From Ophthalmolycus amberensis (taxonomy: Eukaryota; Chordata; Actinopteri; Perciformes; Zoarcidae), in assembly GCA_024529925.1 (NCBI GenBank), contig JAFEUB010000791.1:186001-250000 (forward strand): a stretch of DNA of 64,000 bases. The letters are read 5' to 3'. The position numbers were made by a program, and so were the translations under genes. The stretch's first letter is position 1. Every line of letters starts with the position of its first letter. Positions 63,453 to 64,000 of this stretch are shown here, one piece after another. The notes beneath the pieces were generated by a model that ran no database searches, had not been told where the DNA came from, and saw only the letters and a program-made list of their open reading frames with translations.

Positions 63453-63882
63453 TCCATAGTGGGACAGGGGGCAGCTGTTGCCGCCTAAAAAAACAGTTGT
63501 GTGACTAATGTCGTGCCCACAGCAATGTCAGACTGGAGGTAATAAAAGAAGCATTTAAAGAGGTTAAAGCCCACAAAACACTCTCACTGTATGGAACTCC
63601 CACACTATGAAACCCCAAAACATATACTGTGCATACTGAGGGATGATACTGATTGAGAGCCACACATCAACTCTTTCAGATGTCTAGACTGTCACAGGAA
63701 ATAGAAAGTAAAAGCTCATTGTCTGTTCCAGTTCAATGAGTCAGATGGGCGAAAAAAGGTTGAGAAAAAGGAGGGCGGACAGTGTTGGAAGGAACAGCAA
63801 CCAGGACCCAGTGACCCAGAGACACAGCAAAACAACAAACATCAAAGGTCGGAGAGAGGATAGTGCATGTGTGTGTCTGTAC

Positions 63883-63884
<2 letters not shown>

Positions 63885-63938
<54 letters not shown>
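63885..63938. repeat. (GT)27 microsatellite beside the exon A donor
   Basis: A GT run of about 53 bases. In the transcript it reads as CA and begins at intron position +9 after exon A. Confidence 0.97.
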
Positions 63939-63944
63939 CCTTAC

Positions 63945-64000
63945 CTCCACTATCTCTGTGCAGGCATGAGAGATGAGGTGCTGCTTGTGGGGATCTATGA
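63945..64000 (-). CDS. inpp4b: inpp4b exon A (partial, C2 domain start)
   Basis: The 3' part of a coding exon runs off the right edge of the window. Its last 18 codons read IDPHKQHLISHACTEIVE, and TEIVE matches the C2-domain strand that ends TEIVEG in human INPP4B (recalled). It stops at GAG followed by the donor GTAAGG, which leaves phase 0, as exon B requires. The intron turns into a long CA repeat nine bases after the exon end, an unusual setting for a donor. The 5' splice boundary is outside the window, so the full exon length is unknown. Confidence 0.85.

Larger units (their letters stand above)
58088..63944 (-). other. Intron between exons A and B
   Basis: This 5857-base intron has CA/TG arrays close to both of its ends (63885-63938 and 58127-58151), others at 61513-61558 and 62605-62649, a Z-DNA-prone alternating tract (63411-63452) and a hAT-like repeat end (59735-59829). 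The block 60160-60720 looks repeat-like but I cannot assign it. A consensus donor at 61296-61291 follows a short open frame and might mark an alternative first exon. Confidence 0.8.
5979..64000 (-). other. inpp4b: inpp4b gene, internal part (7 coding exons, both ends outside the window)
   Basis: This is the span of one split gene read right to left. INPP4B is a Mg-independent lipid phosphatase that removes the 4-phosphate from PtdIns(3,4)P2 at membranes and opposes PI3K-Akt signalling. Exon lengths in order are at least 56, 117, 80, 112, 70, 148 and 131 bases, joining in phases 0, 0, 2, 0, 1 and 2, with no stop in any exon. The choice of INPP4B over INPP4A rests on stretches I recall from the human proteins: DPLFLTGVTFPSEYP, KMGE(M/I)ED followed by DHITT, and ELGELSPHWDNLRK. 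INPP4A differs at each. Which fish copy this is, if the genome has duplicates, cannot be told here. The promoter, the start codon and the catalytic domain are not in the window. Confidence 0.93.

Noticed and set aside
63736..63969. Overlapping frames through the TG array near the right edge
   Set aside because: They are made largely of Cys-Val or Thr-His dipeptides from the microsatellite. The real coding signal there is exon A in another frame.
1..64000. A new gene system, CRISPR array, integrated virus or biosynthetic cluster
   Set aside because: Read on both strands, the window shows only one split vertebrate gene and intronic repeats. The regular repeats present are microsatellites without spacer structure.

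Overview
This window looks like chromosomal DNA of a teleost fish, probably a percomorph. It is about 40% GC by eye and very rich in CA/TG dinucleotide repeats. It carries several interspersed repeats that I recognise from spiny-rayed fish, and there is no bacterial-style gene packing. Nearly all of it is intron.

One gene can be supported. Seven coding exons on the minus strand, spread from 64000 down to 5979, join in a consistent reading phase with GT/AG boundaries. They encode about 237 residues of the N-terminal part of inpp4b, the type II inositol-3,4-bisphosphate 4-phosphatase. Exons A to D (64000-63945, 58087-57971, 37140-37061, 19511-19400) encode most of the C2 domain. Exon E (15596-15527) encodes a divergent linker. 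Exons F and G (12564-12417, 6109-5979) encode the conserved region that follows. The first exons lie beyond 64000. The rest of the protein, including the CX5R phosphatase motif, lies beyond position 1. INPP4B removes the 4-phosphate of PtdIns(3,4)P2 and so damps PI3K-Akt signalling.

Intron lengths from 5' to 3' of the gene are 5857, 20830, 17549, 3803, 2962 and 6307 bases, plus at least 5978 at the end. They hold microsatellites (CA/TG, GA, TATC, AT), homopolymer G/C runs, a decayed L2-type LINE fragment (24605-25415), two copies of a tRNA-promoter SINE-like repeat (44668-44834, 51560-51752), hAT-like terminal fragments, and several other teleost repeat families, two of them apparently nested.

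I see no rRNA, tRNA gene, CRISPR array, operon, integrated virus or new multi-gene system. The most useful observations concern splicing. A long CA repeat starts nine bases inside the intron after exon A. The frame-neutral exon B sits between a CA tract and a complementary UG tract in the pre-mRNA. Exon D contains a strong in-frame internal donor. The fish C2 domain lacks a loop that I recall in mammalian INPP4B.
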